A stretch of 64,000 nt of DNA from Parvicella tangerina (GTDB lineage Bacteria > Bacteroidota > Bacteroidia > Flavobacteriales_D > Parvicellaceae). The stretch is from assembly GCF_907165195.1 (NCBI RefSeq), contig NZ_OU015584.1:2862978-2926977 (forward strand), read 5' to 3'. The notes beneath the pieces were generated by a model. It was not told where the DNA came from. It saw nothing but the letters and a program-made list of their open reading frames with translations, and searched no databases. How positions within the stretch are numbered: position 1 is the stretch's first letter; every line of letters begins with the position of its first letter. Below, in pieces: positions 25,573 to 34,981 of the stretch. Position numbers and translations under genes: made by a program.

Positions 25573-28500
25573 ATGCTAAAAAAGCTTTCAGCACTCTTCT
25601 TAATTGGTGCTCTTACCATATCATCTTCTTATGCAACACACCTTGTAGGTGGTAGTATAGGCTACGAATACATTGGGAAATTTGGAGCAAATTATAGATT
25701 TAAGATCACCTTGATCACCTATACAGATTGTGGTCCTACTTCGCAGATTCCTGACCCGGAAGACCCAATTCAACCTGTTGGCATATACGAACATGAATTA
25801 CAAAATGATCCAACAGGAGGAGGAAACAAGGACTTTCTTACGGATCTTCAATTGAACCTGGTCAGCACAGAAACCATTGAACCTGATCAGCCCAGCAACT
25901 GTAGTATTGGAGCTAGCACTTGTATCAACAAAGGAGTTTATGAAGGAACGGTAGATCTTCCATTGAACTTCACAGGTTATCATGTAGTTTATGAAAGGTG
26001 TTGTAGAAATGGGTCTATTGTCAATTTAATAGCGGATGAATCCATGGCGTTTTACTGCTATATCGCTCCGCCTCTACTAGGTAATAGCAGCCCAGTATTT
26101 ACGGATGATCCAGTACCTTTTTTATGTGTTGGTGACACCACAACTATTCTTAACTCTGCCTATGATCCAGATGGTGACTTGTTAACTTTTAGCTTCGTCA
26201 CACCTTACGATGGCGAAGCAACAAATGTAAACCCAGCGCCAGCGCCACAAGCACCTTCTTTAGTTTGGCCAATTCAAGACGTAACTTACGCTCCTGGATA
26301 TTCCTTGCCTCAACCATTCGGTGCAGGCGGATACACCAACATAAGTGCCTCCACAGGGCTTACTACCTACTACCCTCCCGCAGTTGGAGATTATGTCGTT
26401 GCGATCGAAATAAAAGAATTTAGAAACGGTAATCTAATCGGAATCACCAGAAGGGATTTACAGTTATTAGTACTGAACTGTCCGAATAACCCTGCTCCAG
26501 TCCTTGATGCGAACTTAGGAACTACCAATACGGTTTTTAACGTAGAAGCAGGTGAAACGATTTGTTTTGATTACGGATATAATGACCCTAATGGAGACAG
26601 TGTGACGATCACCTCTTCAGGGGCGATATTTGACCCGCTACTAACGAACCCTGCTGCAACAATTAATTCACCAGTTTCTGACCTCGATACGGTAAGTACG
26701 GAATTCTGTTGGACCACGGACTGTAACCAAGCAAGAACTGCTCCCTATCAATTCCAGATCTCTGCCAGAGATAATGGCTGTCCGCCAAATGCAGCAAATA
26801 ATGTTTATGAAATTTATGTTGACCCTGTCCCTCCACCCACCTCAATAACAGGTGCCGATGTGGTATGTCAATTTGGTACGGAAACCTATACGACTCAGGC
26901 TATTCCGGCAACGAGTTATAACTGGTCTGTGACTGGCGGTAATATCGTTGCCGATAATGGAAGTTCCATTGATGTTGAATGGACGGCAGTAGGTGCTGCT
27001 AGTATTTCTTTAACTGCTGAGAATCAGTATGGTTGTCTATCAGAACCCATAGATTACGATGTTACGGTGACTCCAGCACCTACAGTAGAGGCTGGTAATG
27101 ACACCACAATCTGTTATGGTGATACAATTGACCTTGCAGGAACAACTACGGCAACACCTGGGTTTACTTCGTCCTGGTCCCCCAGCGCAACTGTTGATAC
27201 CCCGACAAGCTTGTCCACGGAAGCCTACCCAACAGACTCTACTTTATTTTACCTGACCATAGATATTGGTGGCGGTTGTTTTGGTATTGATTCTATTATG
27301 GTCAATGTTAACCTCCCAACCGTAGACGCTGGTGTAGATACTGTTCTTTGCTCAGGAGACTCCGTACAACTTCAGGGAACAGCTGACCCTGGCACTTTTG
27401 GTTGGACTCCTATTGCTGACCTATCTGACCCCGCAATCCTCGATCCATTTGCATCACCCAATAGTACCACAGATTATGTACTGGAACTGACTGACGGAAT
27501 TGGATGTACTAACTCCGACACCGTTAAAGTAACTGTCTCTACTGCTTTTACGCTAACGGTTAGTAATGACACTACAATATGCGATGGAGACTGTGCAAAC
27601 TTGCAGGCTTCTGGGGCAGTAGATTACGTTTGGAACACTCAAGTTACCTTGTCAGATTCGTTGATCGCAAACCCAGTGGCATGTCCAACCACAACTGAAA
27701 CCTATGAGGTTATTGGTTATGATGGCGTTTGTTCTGATACCGCTCAAGTAACTGTTACCGTTGGGGTGTCACCTCCAGTTGATGCTGGTTTAGATGTCGC
27801 TATTTGTGAAGGCGACACTATTCAACTATCTGCTTCTGGTGCGGTGAATTATGCATGGACCCCTTCAACAGGCCTTAGTGATCCCGCAATCGCGGATCCC
27901 GATGCAAATCCTTCGGTTACTACTGAGTACTTTGTTACTGGTTCAGATGCTCTAGGGTGTTCGGCAATTGACTCTGTAACTATTACCGTAAATCCAAATC
28001 CTATTGCAGATGCTGGAGAAGATAAAGGGATCTGCATAAGTGTTACGAATGGCACAACCGCTCCAACTGAAGTTCTGGACGGGAGTGGTTCTGGTGGAAC
28101 AGGAACATTATCGCCCTCGTGGACTCCAACGGGCAACTTAAGTGACCCGAGTATTTTCACCCCGATCTTTAACCCTCCTGCAGATACAGAATATGTATTG
28201 ACAGTAACGGATATAAATGGATGTACAGCAACAGACACCGTTCAAGTCACTGTTTTCGGTTCTGTTCCAACGGATGCGGGATCAGACACTACTATTTGTC
28301 CTGGAGACACGGTCACTTTAGGTGGAAATCCTTCTGCAGATGGAGTGAACACAACCTATCTATGGTCTCCTGCCGGTTTGTTAGATGATCCTACCCTAGC
28401 AAATCCACAAGCCTTCCCTACCACCACTACAATGTTCTACTTGAGCACAAATAATGATACGTGTAATGGACTTGACTCTGTGTTAATTACCGTAAGAACA

Positions 28501-31068
28501 CCTCCTGCTGTATTTGCGGGAAATGATGAAGACATTTGTATTAATGACACTGTTCAATTGAGTGCATCAGGCGCGTTAAGTTACGTTTGGAATGAGCAGA
28601 CCACACTATCAGACTCATTAATCGCTGACCCATTGGCATTCCCAACAATAACTACTAACTACGTTGTAGAAGGCGTGGATGCAGACGGTTGTACAAACAC
28701 CGATACTGTAGCCGTTAATGTAAACCCACTACCTGTTGTTAATGCAGGTTTGAACGATACGATTTGTTTTGGGGATACTACCCAACTAAACGCTGTAGGT
28801 GCCGTAAATTATGTATGGACACCCACGGATAGTATTTCTGATCCAAACATCAACAATCCTCTGGCATGGCCTTCAGCAACAACTGAGTACATCGTAGAAG
28901 GAACGGATGCAAATTCCTGCGTCAACACAGACACGGTGGAGATAACCGTAAATAGTCTACCTCTAGTGGATGCTGGTGCAAATGATACTATTTGTATTGG
29001 AGACACGTATCAACTTCAGGCATCTGGTGCAAATAACTACGTTTGGACACCATCTGCTGATCTTGACGATCCAACTATTGACAACCCTGTATCTAGTGCT
29101 ACAATCACCACAATGTTTTATGTTGAAGGTACTGATATCAATATGTGTGTCAATACGGATTCTGTAGAGATCTTCGTGAATGCGTTACCAGTTGTAGACG
29201 CAGGTGCTGATCCTACAATTTGCTTTAACGATAGCACTCAACTTACTGCAACAGGAGCAAACACGTATAACTGGACACCGACCTCTGGACTTGCGGACCC
29301 AACTTCTGGAACAACAATGGCATCCCCTTCAGACACAACCATGTACTATGTAACTGGTACTGATCTAAATGGCTGTCAAAACTTAGATTCTGTGCGGGTT
29401 AATGTCAACCCATTACCCGTTATGGATGCAGGGGTGAATGATACGATTTGCTTTGGAGATACGACCCAACTAAACGCTGTAGGTGCCGTTAATTATGTTT
29501 GGACACCCACGGACAGTCTTTCTGATCCAACCATTAGTAATCCTTTGGCATGGCCTGCTATTAGCACAACCTATATTGTGGAGGGAACAGATGTAAACAC
29601 CTGTGTAAATACAGATACTGTTGAAATAGTAGTAAACTCATTACCACTTGTTGATGCCGGACCAAATGACACCATTTGTATTGGCGACACCTATCAACTT
29701 CAAGCATCAGGAGCCAGCACATATATTTGGACGCCATCAGTTGATCTGGATGATCCCAGCATTAGCGACCCTATTTCAAGTGCAACCATTACAACCACCT
29801 TCCATGTTGAAGGAACGGATTTAAACATGTGTGTGAATAATGATTCTGTGGAGATCTTTGTCAACACATTACCTGCCGTAGATGCTGGTGTGGATATTCC
29901 AATTTGTATTGGAGATACTGCTCAGTTACAAGCAACAGGAGCCACAGATTATACCTGGACCCCAGCAACTAACCTTTCTAGCACTTCAATTGCTGACCCT
30001 ATGGCTTTTCCAAATGATACAACCATGTATTACGTCACTGGCGTTGACGGAAATAGCTGTTCAAATATTGACTCAATGACAGTAATTGTAAATCCACTGC
30101 CAGTAATTGATGCTGGTCCGGATCAAGATATTTGTATTGGAGGAAGTGCCAACTTATTAGCCACAGGCGCCAATACATATACATGGTCACCGTCTAGTAG
30201 TTTAGACGACCCCAATATTGATAACCCTACTGCTAGTCCTGATACAACACAATCTTACGTGGTTATCGGTACGGATATTAACTCCTGTATAAGCAACGAT
30301 ACGGTAACAGTAAATGTTTTCAGAATAGCAACAGACCCAGACACCTCAATATGTATTGGTGATAGTGTTCAGCTAAACGTATATGGTTCGGTAGGAAACA
30401 CTTACTCATGGACACCAACTGCCGGCTTGAGTGATCCTTCAATTGCCAATCCCTTTGCTGCTCCAACCACCTCTACTACCTACTATGTTTCAGTAAGCAA
30501 CGTTGCAGGTTGTACAGACCAGGATAGTGTGAACATAACTATCTTTAACGCACCCACCGCCTCATTCGACATGAATGTCGAACCAGGCTGTGAAGGCTCC
30601 TATGTTGACTTCACGAATACAAGTACAGATGGCATTGATTTCTTTTGGAACTTCAATGATGGGGAGACTTCTGAAGAAGAAAATCCAACCCACATCTTTG
30701 ATTACGGAAGTTCGATAACGGTTGACTTATCGGTAACAAATTCTAACGGTTGTGTGAGTACCGCAACGAATTCAGAGGTGATTCTATCCTTTGACGATTA
30801 CTACAGTATTACATTGCCCAACGTATTCACTCCAAATGGTGATGGAGATAACGACACTTTCAAAGTAACCGTTCCTGGAAGAATTTATGAATGTGTTGAT
30901 CTCACCATATACAATAGATGGGGACAAGTAATGTTTAAGAGTAGCGGAAACAATATCCAATGGGATGGTCACACCTCCGTTGGTGGAGCATGTCCAGAAG
31001 GAACCTACATGTACACATTAGATGTGAATGGTATGCAATACTCTGGAACACTCATGTTATTTAAATAG
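25573..31068 (+). CDS. Giant T9SS type B surface protein with about 15 Ig/PKD-like repeats
   Basis: An 1831-residue exported protein. After the signal peptide (MLKKLSALFLIGALTISSSYA) comes a roughly 450-residue conserved N-region (THLVGGSIGYEYIG..., typical of Bacteroidota surface proteins). About 15 tandem modules of near 76 residues follow, each opening DAGxDxxICxGDxxQLxA, with YxWTP in the middle and GTDxxxCxNxDSVxVxVNPLP at the end. Then come a PKD domain (FFWNFNDGETSE) and a CHU_C tail (LPNVFTPNGDGDNDTF, YNRWGQVMFK, CPEGTYMYT). It probably forms a stalk-like adhesin displayed through the type IX system. Each repeat carries two Cys (ICx and xxCxN), suggesting intra-repeat disulfides. A strong terminator follows. 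Confidence 0.85.
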   Translation: MLKKLSALFLIGALTISSSYATHLVGGSIGYEYIGKFGANYRFKITLITYTDCGPTSQIPDPEDPIQPVGIYEHELQNDPTGGGNKDFLTDLQLNLVSTETIEPDQPSNCSIGASTCINKGVYEGTVDLPLNFTGYHVVYERCCRNGSIVNLIADESMAFYCYIAPPLLGNSSPVFTDDPVPFLCVGDTTTILNSAYDPDGDLLTFSFVTPYDGEATNVNPAPAPQAPSLVWPIQDVTYAPGYSLPQPFGAGGYTNISASTGLTTYYPPAVGDYVVAIEIKEFRNGNLIGITRRDLQLLVLNCPNNPAPVLDANLGTTNTVFNVEAGETICFDYGYNDPNGDSVTITSSGAIFDPLLTNPAATINSPVSDLDTVSTEFCWTTDCNQARTAPYQFQISARDNGCPPNAANNVYEIYVDPVPPPTSITGADVVCQFGTETYTTQAIPATSYNWSVTGGNIVADNGSSIDVEWTAVGAASISLTAENQYGCLSEPIDYDVTVTPAPTVEAGNDTTICYGDTIDLAGTTTATPGFTSSWSPSATVDTPTSLSTEAYPTDSTLFYLTIDIGGGCFGIDSIMVNVNLPTVDAGVDTVLCSGDSVQLQGTADPGTFGWTPIADLSDPAILDPFASPNSTTDYVLELTDGIGCTNSDTVKVTVSTAFTLTVSNDTTICDGDCANLQASGAVDYVWNTQVTLSDSLIANPVACPTTTETYEVIGYDGVCSDTAQVTVTVGVSPPVDAGLDVAICEGDTIQLSASGAVNYAWTPSTGLSDPAIADPDANPSVTTEYFVTGSDALGCSAIDSVTITVNPNPIADAGEDKGICISVTNGTTAPTEVLDGSGSGGTGTLSPSWTPTGNLSDPSIFTPIFNPPADTEYVLTVTDINGCTATDTVQVTVFGSVPTDAGSDTTICPGDTVTLGGNPSADGVNTTYLWSPAGLLDDPTLANPQAFPTTTTMFYLSTNNDTCNGLDSVLITVRTPPAVFAGNDEDICINDTVQLSASGALSYVWNEQTTLSDSLIADPLAFPTITTNYVVEGVDADGCTNTDTVAVNVNPLPVVNAGLNDTICFGDTTQLNAVGAVNYVWTPTDSISDPNINNPLAWPSATTEYIVEGTDANSCVNTDTVEITVNSLPLVDAGANDTICIGDTYQLQASGANNYVWTPSADLDDPTIDNPVSSATITTMFYVEGTDINMCVNTDSVEIFVNALPVVDAGADPTICFNDSTQLTATGANTYNWTPTSGLADPTSGTTMASPSDTTMYYVTGTDLNGCQNLDSVRVNVNPLPVMDAGVNDTICFGDTTQLNAVGAVNYVWTPTDSLSDPTISNPLAWPAISTTYIVEGTDVNTCVNTDTVEIVVNSLPLVDAGPNDTICIGDTYQLQASGASTYIWTPSVDLDDPSISDPISSATITTTFHVEGTDLNMCVNNDSVEIFVNTLPAVDAGVDIPICIGDTAQLQATGATDYTWTPATNLSSTSIADPMAFPNDTTMYYVTGVDGNSCSNIDSMTVIVNPLPVIDAGPDQDICIGGSANLLATGANTYTWSPSSSLDDPNIDNPTASPDTTQSYVVIGTDINSCISNDTVTVNVFRIATDPDTSICIGDSVQLNVYGSVGNTYSWTPTAGLSDPSIANPFAAPTTSTTYYVSVSNVAGCTDQDSVNITIFNAPTASFDMNVEPGCEGSYVDFTNTSTDGIDFFWNFNDGETSEEENPTHIFDYGSSITVDLSVTNSNGCVSTATNSEVILSFDDYYSITLPNVFTPNGDGDNDTFKVTVPGRIYECVDLTIYNRWGQVMFKSSGNNIQWDGHTSVGGACPEGTYMYTLDVNGMQYSGTLMLFK
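28741..30108 (+). repeat. Tandem 684-bp super-repeat (3 x 228 bp, two copies)
   Basis: Inside the giant surface-protein gene, 28741-29424 and 29425-30108 are two copies of a three-module block (3 x 76 codons). Modules correspond 1-1, 2-2 and 3-3 better than to their neighbours. The third modules are more divergent. The opening ~100 nt of the first modules is nearly identical at DNA level, while module 2 differs at many synonymous sites. Confidence 0.8.
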
Positions 31069-31090
31069 AATCAACTGATAAATAATTAAG

Positions 31091-31124
31091 AGAGTCAATC
31101 ATATAGGTGATTGGCTCTTTTTTT
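31091..31124 (+). terminator. Intrinsic terminator of the giant surface-protein gene
   Basis: AGAGTCAATCA pairs with TGATTGGCTCT (one G-U pair) around a short loop and is followed by a T run. Confidence 0.85.
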
Positions 31125-31206
31125 ATTTAAAGTTTATCCTTAGAGAAGAAATCAAGTCAGGAAACAATGAGTTCAACGGAATCAATCATCCATTCACTTT
31201 ATCCAT

Positions 31207-31214
31207 TATATTTG
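31207..31214 (+). promoter_or_regulatory. Possible promoter -7 element of the PLP cluster
   Basis: TATATTTG is a perfect TAnnTTTG. No exact TTTG lies at -33. A start near 31220 would give a leader of about 60 nt containing AGGAGG (31246-31251). Confidence 0.45.
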
Positions 31215-31279
31215 ACAAAAATCATTCATGGAATACTGAAGCTATAGGAGGTTGTAGACTTCAATGATTCTAGTTTAAA

Positions 31280-32698
31280 TTGGAAAAAGAAAGCCGAATA
31301 ATATCTGACTTAGAGAAGCTACTTTCAGAAGGAGCTGATGAACGTATCTACTTAGATGATCAAGGATTGACCAAATACGGAACTCCCTTAATTCGTAACA
31401 ACTATATCAATAGAGGTTCCTGCACGTGCAGCGCTGCTCGTAACAATGACATCAAGTTAATGTATGAATTACTGGAAAGCCATAACTCCTCAACAGACTG
31501 GATCAGTTTAAAGCATACCATCGAAAAAGAATTAAAAGCTGAATTAGGTTGGGATGAACTTCATAATTTTGACCTCTTTTTTGCTCCTTCAGGGACAGAT
31601 TTAGTTTACTACCCTTTGCTTTTTTCTCAGCTATTGTCACCACACAAAAAGATTCAGAACCTCATCACTTGCATAGAGGAACTTGGTTCAGGAACAAGAC
31701 TGTCATCTCTAGGAAAATTCTATGCCAATCATAATCAATTTGGAGAAACTGTTGATAAGGGAGGCGATGTTATCCCAAACTTGGAAATCCAAACGCATTT
31801 CTTTCAGGCTAGGGATGAATTTGGGGATATCCGAAACAATGCGGTTTCGATTAGGAAGGTCATCAATGAACACCCTGAAGACTCCATTATTGTGAATCTT
31901 GTCTATGGAAGTAAATCAGGGATTGAAGATGACCTTAGAATGATCGATGAGATTAGCGCAAACAATGTGCAATGGGTCGTTGACATTTGTCAGTTTAGAC
32001 ACAGTCGTGAGATCCTCCATGATCTAATTTCTAAAGGTGCAATGGTAATGATTACAGGTTCAAAATTTTATGAATCATCCCCCTTTAGTGGGGCTTTGCT
32101 CGTTCCTAATGCCATTACACAACAACTTTTGAAAGTAACTGATTGGAATGCAGTAAACGGCTATTCTCGTATCTTCTCAAAATATGATGTTCCTCTTTCC
32201 TTAATGGACAAAGCTCCTTTCAAGGATAAAATCAACCAATCAGCCTTACTCAGATGGGCTTGTGCAATAGAAACCATGAGAGCTTTCAATGAATTGGATG
32301 AAAAAGATACTGAGGAGAAAACCAATCACTGGAGAGACAAGGTTTATCAACTTTTGAAAACCAGTAATACCATGGAGTTGATGCCTCATCAAGAGTTAAC
32401 CAATAATTCCATTGTTTCCTTCAGGGTTTACAAAAACAATAAGTACCTTAATCAAGAAGAGCTTCGATCATTATACTTTTCGATAGTCAAGGACTATTAT
32501 GGTGATAAACAGGAGTTTGAACATTTAACAATTGGTCAACCCGTAAGCTATGGTGAAAAAGCATTCCTTCGACTTGCGATTGGAGCCAAATCAATTCTAC
32601 AGTTTGTAAAGCAAGATGAAACTCAGTTTGCAACTGACGAAAAAATCATTAGTATACTAGAACAGAAAATAGCTGAATTTGAAATACATCACACCTGA
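31280..32698 (+). CDS. PLP-dependent fold-type I enzyme, family not recognised
   Basis: A 472-residue protein with fold-type I hallmarks: an APSGTDLVYYP segment (phosphate-binding turn, about 111-121), Asp235 in VVDICQFR to pair with the pyridine nitrogen, and Lys262 in MITGSKFYESSPFSG as the Schiff-base lysine, 27 residues on. The overall shape resembles class V aminotransferases, but the N-terminus (RGSCTCSAARNN) and the reaction are not ones I recognise; decarboxylase, lyase or transaminase are all possible. The frame opens with TTG at 31280, three codons after an in-frame TAG, and no earlier start exists. It overlaps the next gene by 20 bp, indicating coupled translation. Confidence 0.75.
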   Translation: MEKESRIISDLEKLLSEGADERIYLDDQGLTKYGTPLIRNNYINRGSCTCSAARNNDIKLMYELLESHNSSTDWISLKHTIEKELKAELGWDELHNFDLFFAPSGTDLVYYPLLFSQLLSPHKKIQNLITCIEELGSGTRLSSLGKFYANHNQFGETVDKGGDVIPNLEIQTHFFQARDEFGDIRNNAVSIRKVINEHPEDSIIVNLVYGSKSGIEDDLRMIDEISANNVQWVVDICQFRHSREILHDLISKGAMVMITGSKFYESSPFSGALLVPNAITQQLLKVTDWNAVNGYSRIFSKYDVPLSLMDKAPFKDKINQSALLRWACAIETMRAFNELDEKDTEEKTNHWRDKVYQLLKTSNTMELMPHQELTNNSIVSFRVYKNNKYLNQEELRSLYFSIVKDYYGDKQEFEHLTIGQPVSYGEKAFLRLAIGAKSILQFVKQDETQFATDEKIISILEQKIAEFEIHHT

Positions 32699-33857
32699 AA
32701 TAGCAGAACAATACTTCAATGACGCATTGAATAGTAAATTGATCAAAAGTTCCAAAGCGACAATTTTTTACGTTAAGGAAATCTTAGAAGATCGGCTGGC
32801 GTATTTACAAAGGGATTTCCCTAAGAATACATTGCATGCTATTGCCATAAAAACAAATAATCACCCAGAAGTACTAAAGCATATTGTTTCATTAGGGTAC
32901 GGCTTAGAGGCAGCCTCCTTAGAGGAAGTGGAGTTAGCCAAAGCAGCAGGTGCGGCTAATTTCAGGATCGTATTTGACTCTCCAGTCAAAACCCAAGAAG
33001 AAATCGACTTTATTGTCAAAGAATACCCAGGGATGTATGTCAATGCTAATTGTCTTGAAGAGCTTAAACGATATCCAGAATATCACGAACTAGCTCTAGG
33101 GCTTCGAATTAATCCATTGGTGGAGAACGATGCCAATGGAATTTTTGATGTATCTAATTCCACTTCAAAATTTGGTGTACCCATCTCACGAGAGCAAGAG
33201 ATTATTGACGCTTGTATCGAGCACAAAATATCTACTCTTCATTTTCACATAGGTTCTGGCATAAAAGATTTTAGTGCTAATGTTCGAGCCGCAAAAAAAG
33301 TAATTGCTCTGGCACACAAGATTGATGAAGTGAGAAAGAAAAAAAGTTTACGAGAAAGGATTACTACAATCGATATTGGCGGTGGAATCCAATTTGACCA
33401 AGAAGTTACTTCACAGTCCACAAAAGCGTTCGTAGCTGCACTTTTTCAGATTGATCATTTGGAGAATTACCAACTTATCACTGAGTTTGGAAGCTTCGTG
33501 CACAAGCATGCCAGTTTCATGATATCCAGGGTTGAATACGTAATCGATAACGGAGATGATATTCCAAATATCGCCTACTTGCATGTAGGAGCAGACCTTT
33601 TTTTAAGGAAGGTGTATGCTAACCTTGATATTAATTATCCCTATACTGTACTAGGTAAGAACAATTCATCTTCTGCAACGAAAAAGTATACTATTGTTGG
33701 TCCACTTTGTTTTTCTGGAGATGTGCTATATGAAGGAATCGAACTTCCAGAACTGAAGTCTGGAGACCAATTCGTCATGCTAGATATTGGAGCCAACACG
33801 TTCAGTATGTGGTCTGGACATTGTAGTAGAAAAAAAGCTCATTTTATTTTAATCTAG
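32679..33857 (+). CDS. PLP-dependent fold-type III decarboxylase (Orn/DAP/Arg decarboxylase-2 family)
   Basis: A 392-residue alanine-racemase-fold enzyme. Lys58 (AIAIKTNNHPE) binds PLP. Downstream come a glycine-rich HFHIGSG, the IDIGGGI loop, an EFG motif (ITEFGSFVHKHAS), Cys344 in GPLCFSGDVL and the C-terminal GANTFSMWSG. All catalytic landmarks of amino-acid decarboxylases are present. It resembles diaminopimelate-decarboxylase-like enzymes of natural-product pathways more than housekeeping LysA, whose full identity is not supported. The start is TTG at 32679, inside the end of the preceding PLP gene. Confidence 0.85.
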   Translation: MKYITPEIAEQYFNDALNSKLIKSSKATIFYVKEILEDRLAYLQRDFPKNTLHAIAIKTNNHPEVLKHIVSLGYGLEAASLEEVELAKAAGAANFRIVFDSPVKTQEEIDFIVKEYPGMYVNANCLEELKRYPEYHELALGLRINPLVENDANGIFDVSNSTSKFGVPISREQEIIDACIEHKISTLHFHIGSGIKDFSANVRAAKKVIALAHKIDEVRKKKSLRERITTIDIGGGIQFDQEVTSQSTKAFVAALFQIDHLENYQLITEFGSFVHKHASFMISRVEYVIDNGDDIPNIAYLHVGADLFLRKVYANLDINYPYTVLGKNNSSSATKKYTIVGPLCFSGDVLYEGIELPELKSGDQFVMLDIGANTFSMWSGHCSRKKAHFILI

Positions 33858-33897
33858 GACTTTTAAACATCTCTCTGCATTAGTTGTTTATAACACT

Positions 33898-34980
33898 ATG
33901 AAACTCCAAATCCTCCCCTTAATCTTCATCATCTTTTTCTACCATCAAGGTTATCTGACTCAGGCGAGTAAAAAAGGAGTAGAATACACTTTTGGTGAAA
34001 AACCTCCAGGATATAAACGACAAAGCAGGAAGAATCCAGAGATGTTTCAGGGATTCAAAGAGAAGAAGAATTATTTTGAGGGCTGGTACTTCAAAATGGT
34101 CTCGGGAGATCGAAATAGTGTGGTAAGTGTAATTCCTGGCATATCACTGTCAGAGGATGGATCAGAGCAACATGCATTTATACAGATCATCAACGGAAAA
34201 ACGGCACAAACCTATTATTACCGTTTCGATATTTCAGCATTTCATTTCTCATCAGAAGATTTCTCGGTTCGTATAGGTGAAAATCATTTTTCTAGTGAAG
34301 GAATCTCCCTGAACATTCAAAATGATACGACTAGCATCTCAGGAGAGATTAAAAATCACCATTGCACACCACTAAATGATCAGAGAAGCATAATGGGTTG
34401 GTATTATAAGGTTCCATTTATGCAGTGCTATCATGGTGTTGTAAGTCTAGATCATGATATTCAAGGTAGCCTTAAAATAAACGACAATTCATTTTCCTTT
34501 GACAATGGCAAAGGATACATAGAAAAGGATTGGGGAGAATCGATGCCTTCCTCCTGGATATGGATGCAATCGAACAATTTCAATACTCCAAACACATCAT
34601 TCATGCTCTCCATAGCAAACATACCCTGGCTGGGAAAAGAGTTCACTGGGTTTCTAGGGTTCATTCTCCTGGATGGAAGGGTAGAAACGTTTGGAACCTA
34701 CTCGAAATCAGACCTCAAAATTCAAGAGAATAAAGATACTATAGCAGTTACCATCACAACAAAGAATCGCATTTTAAAAATTGCTGCTACAAGAAGTGAG
34801 GCTGGTATGTTAGCCGCACCTGTTAAAGGTTCTATGGACAGGAGAATAGCTGAAAGTATAAATGCACAGCTTAACATCACTGTTTACGATCTAAACAACA
34901 CGGTTCTTTTCAGGGATAGTTCAAATACTTCTGGACTTGAGGTGGTAGGGAATCTGTCGGAGCTTAAAAAGATTAAATAG
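33898..34980 (+). CDS. Tocopherol-cyclase-like protein, exported
   Basis: A 360-residue protein with an N-terminal signal (KLQILPLIFIIFFYHQGYLT). The family landmarks are FEGWYFKMVSGD near residue 60, and GKGYIEKDWGESMPSSWIWM near 200, matching the conserved segments of plant and bacterial tocopherol cyclase homologues. Plant VTE1 closes the chromanol ring; most bacterial homologues have no known substrate. It lies 40 nt downstream of the decarboxylase gene and ends 1 nt from a convergent gene, so it closes the three-gene cluster. Export is unusual for a biosynthetic cyclase and may indicate a lipid-binding or envelope role. Confidence 0.75.
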   Translation: MKLQILPLIFIIFFYHQGYLTQASKKGVEYTFGEKPPGYKRQSRKNPEMFQGFKEKKNYFEGWYFKMVSGDRNSVVSVIPGISLSEDGSEQHAFIQIINGKTAQTYYYRFDISAFHFSSEDFSVRIGENHFSSEGISLNIQNDTTSISGEIKNHHCTPLNDQRSIMGWYYKVPFMQCYHGVVSLDHDIQGSLKINDNSFSFDNGKGYIEKDWGESMPSSWIWMQSNNFNTPNTSFMLSIANIPWLGKEFTGFLGFILLDGRVETFGTYSKSDLKIQENKDTIAVTITTKNRILKIAATRSEAGMLAAPVKGSMDRRIAESINAQLNITVYDLNNTVLFRDSSNTSGLEVVGNLSELKKIK

Positions 34981-34981
34981 G

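Noticed and set aside
28970-30079. Short alternate-frame ORFs in the giant surface-protein gene (about 65 codons each)
   Set aside because: They recur with the 228-bp repeat in the same relative frame and encode low-complexity Leu/Ile sequences; they are shadows of the repeats.
25573-31068. A possible CRISPR-like repeat array
   Set aside because: The repeats are 228 bp, coding and in frame throughout, with no short direct repeats or unique spacers. No CRISPR array exists in the window.
31420-31431. 12-bp palindrome CTGCACGTGCAG
   Set aside because: It lies within the coding sequence of the PLP enzyme at a Cys/Thr/Ser codon stretch; no second copy or promoter is nearby.
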